A stretch of DNA of 14,226 nt from positions 1 to 14,226 of the forward strand of contig NZ_JAHDJT010000014.1 in assembly GCF_023661085.1 (NCBI RefSeq), given 5' to 3'. The notes under the pieces are model-generated. The model searched no databases. It was not told where the DNA came from and worked only from the letters and a program-made list of their open reading frames with translations. The translations under genes were made by a program, and so were the position numbers. This document shows, one piece after another, positions 14,076 to 14,226 of the stretch. Within the stretch, counting starts at the first letter, position 1; each line of letters opens with the position of its first letter. Source of the DNA: Wolbachia pipientis. GTDB taxonomy: Bacteria; Pseudomonadota; Alphaproteobacteria; Rickettsiales; Anaplasmataceae.

Positions 14076-14226
14076 GCTTTTTGTCTCTAGAAAGTACAGC
14101 AAAAATGATTTCCGGACTTACCCAATTTCCAACGTTTCCGGAGAATTTACCAAGTTTTGGAAATGAGATTGTATTGCAGCTAACTTATTGAAATTCGCCA
14201 ACTTTCAGCTACTAAACATAAATAAT
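14076..14226. other. Downstream non-coding stretch
   Basis: The 151 bases after the helicase-primase stop hold no gene I can support. TTTCCGGA occurs twice (14109-14116 and 14135-14142), and ATTTCCAA/TTGGAAAT (14125-14132 and 14157-14164) form an inverted repeat with a 24-base loop. No stem followed by a T-run is visible, so I do not call a terminator. Confidence 0.4.

Noticed and set aside
14125..14164. Inverted repeat after the helicase-primase as a terminator
   Set aside because: The loop is long (24 bases), the stem AT-rich and no T-run follows.
1..14226. tRNA genes, CRISPR arrays, insertion sequences, integrase or attachment sites
   Set aside because: I looked for cloverleaf-like stems, regularly spaced repeats and transposase or integrase motifs and saw none.

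Overview
The window is AT-rich DNA carrying the head/packaging and replication genes of a temperate lambda-like prophage. It is most likely prophage WO of the insect endosymbiont Wolbachia. Three things point there: the gene set (lambda-type A-W-B-C-D-E cassette, ParB-methyltransferase, RuvC-like resolvase, RepA-like helicase-primase); an ankyrin-repeat protein with membrane segments lodged among the packaging genes; and two stretches of the capsid protease gene (about 2760-2790 and 3150-3172) that resemble, from memory, the primer sites of the WO 'orf7' marker. The species call is inference; the phage type is clear from the proteins.

Layout. Positions 1-11668 form one long minus-strand block, so transcription runs from right to left. 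In that order it holds a small RepA-like ATPase with an altered P-loop, a RuvC-like resolvase, a ParB-domain DNA methyltransferase, a Nu1-like terminase small subunit, an ankyrin/two-TM protein, the large terminase, gpW, the portal, an S49 capsid protease with a probable nested scaffold, the head decoration protein, the major capsid protein, a head-tail joining protein (FII-like), a gpZ-like tail protein, and a gpU-like tail terminator cut by the left window edge. Apart from the inserted ankyrin gene and a missing FI, this is the lambda order Nu1-A-W-B-C-(Nu3)-D-E-FII-Z-U. Many junctions overlap or abut, which suggests translational coupling.

Positions 11669-12005 form a 337-base divergent intergenic region with several palindromes and a repeated T-rich motif. 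It is the best candidate for the control region between the two transcription directions. From 12006 to 14075 a single plus-strand gene encodes a 689-residue TOPRIM plus RepA-like helicase protein, presumably for phage replication. No further gene is visible from 14076 to the end.

How it works together: the helicase-primase and resolvase would replicate and resolve phage DNA. The ParB-methyltransferase may mark it. Nu1 and A would select and cut the DNA and drive it through the portal into a shell of E and D matured by the C protease on its scaffold. W, FII, Z and U would finish the head-tail junction. The ankyrin protein has no evident assembly role and looks like an accessory (moron-type) gene.
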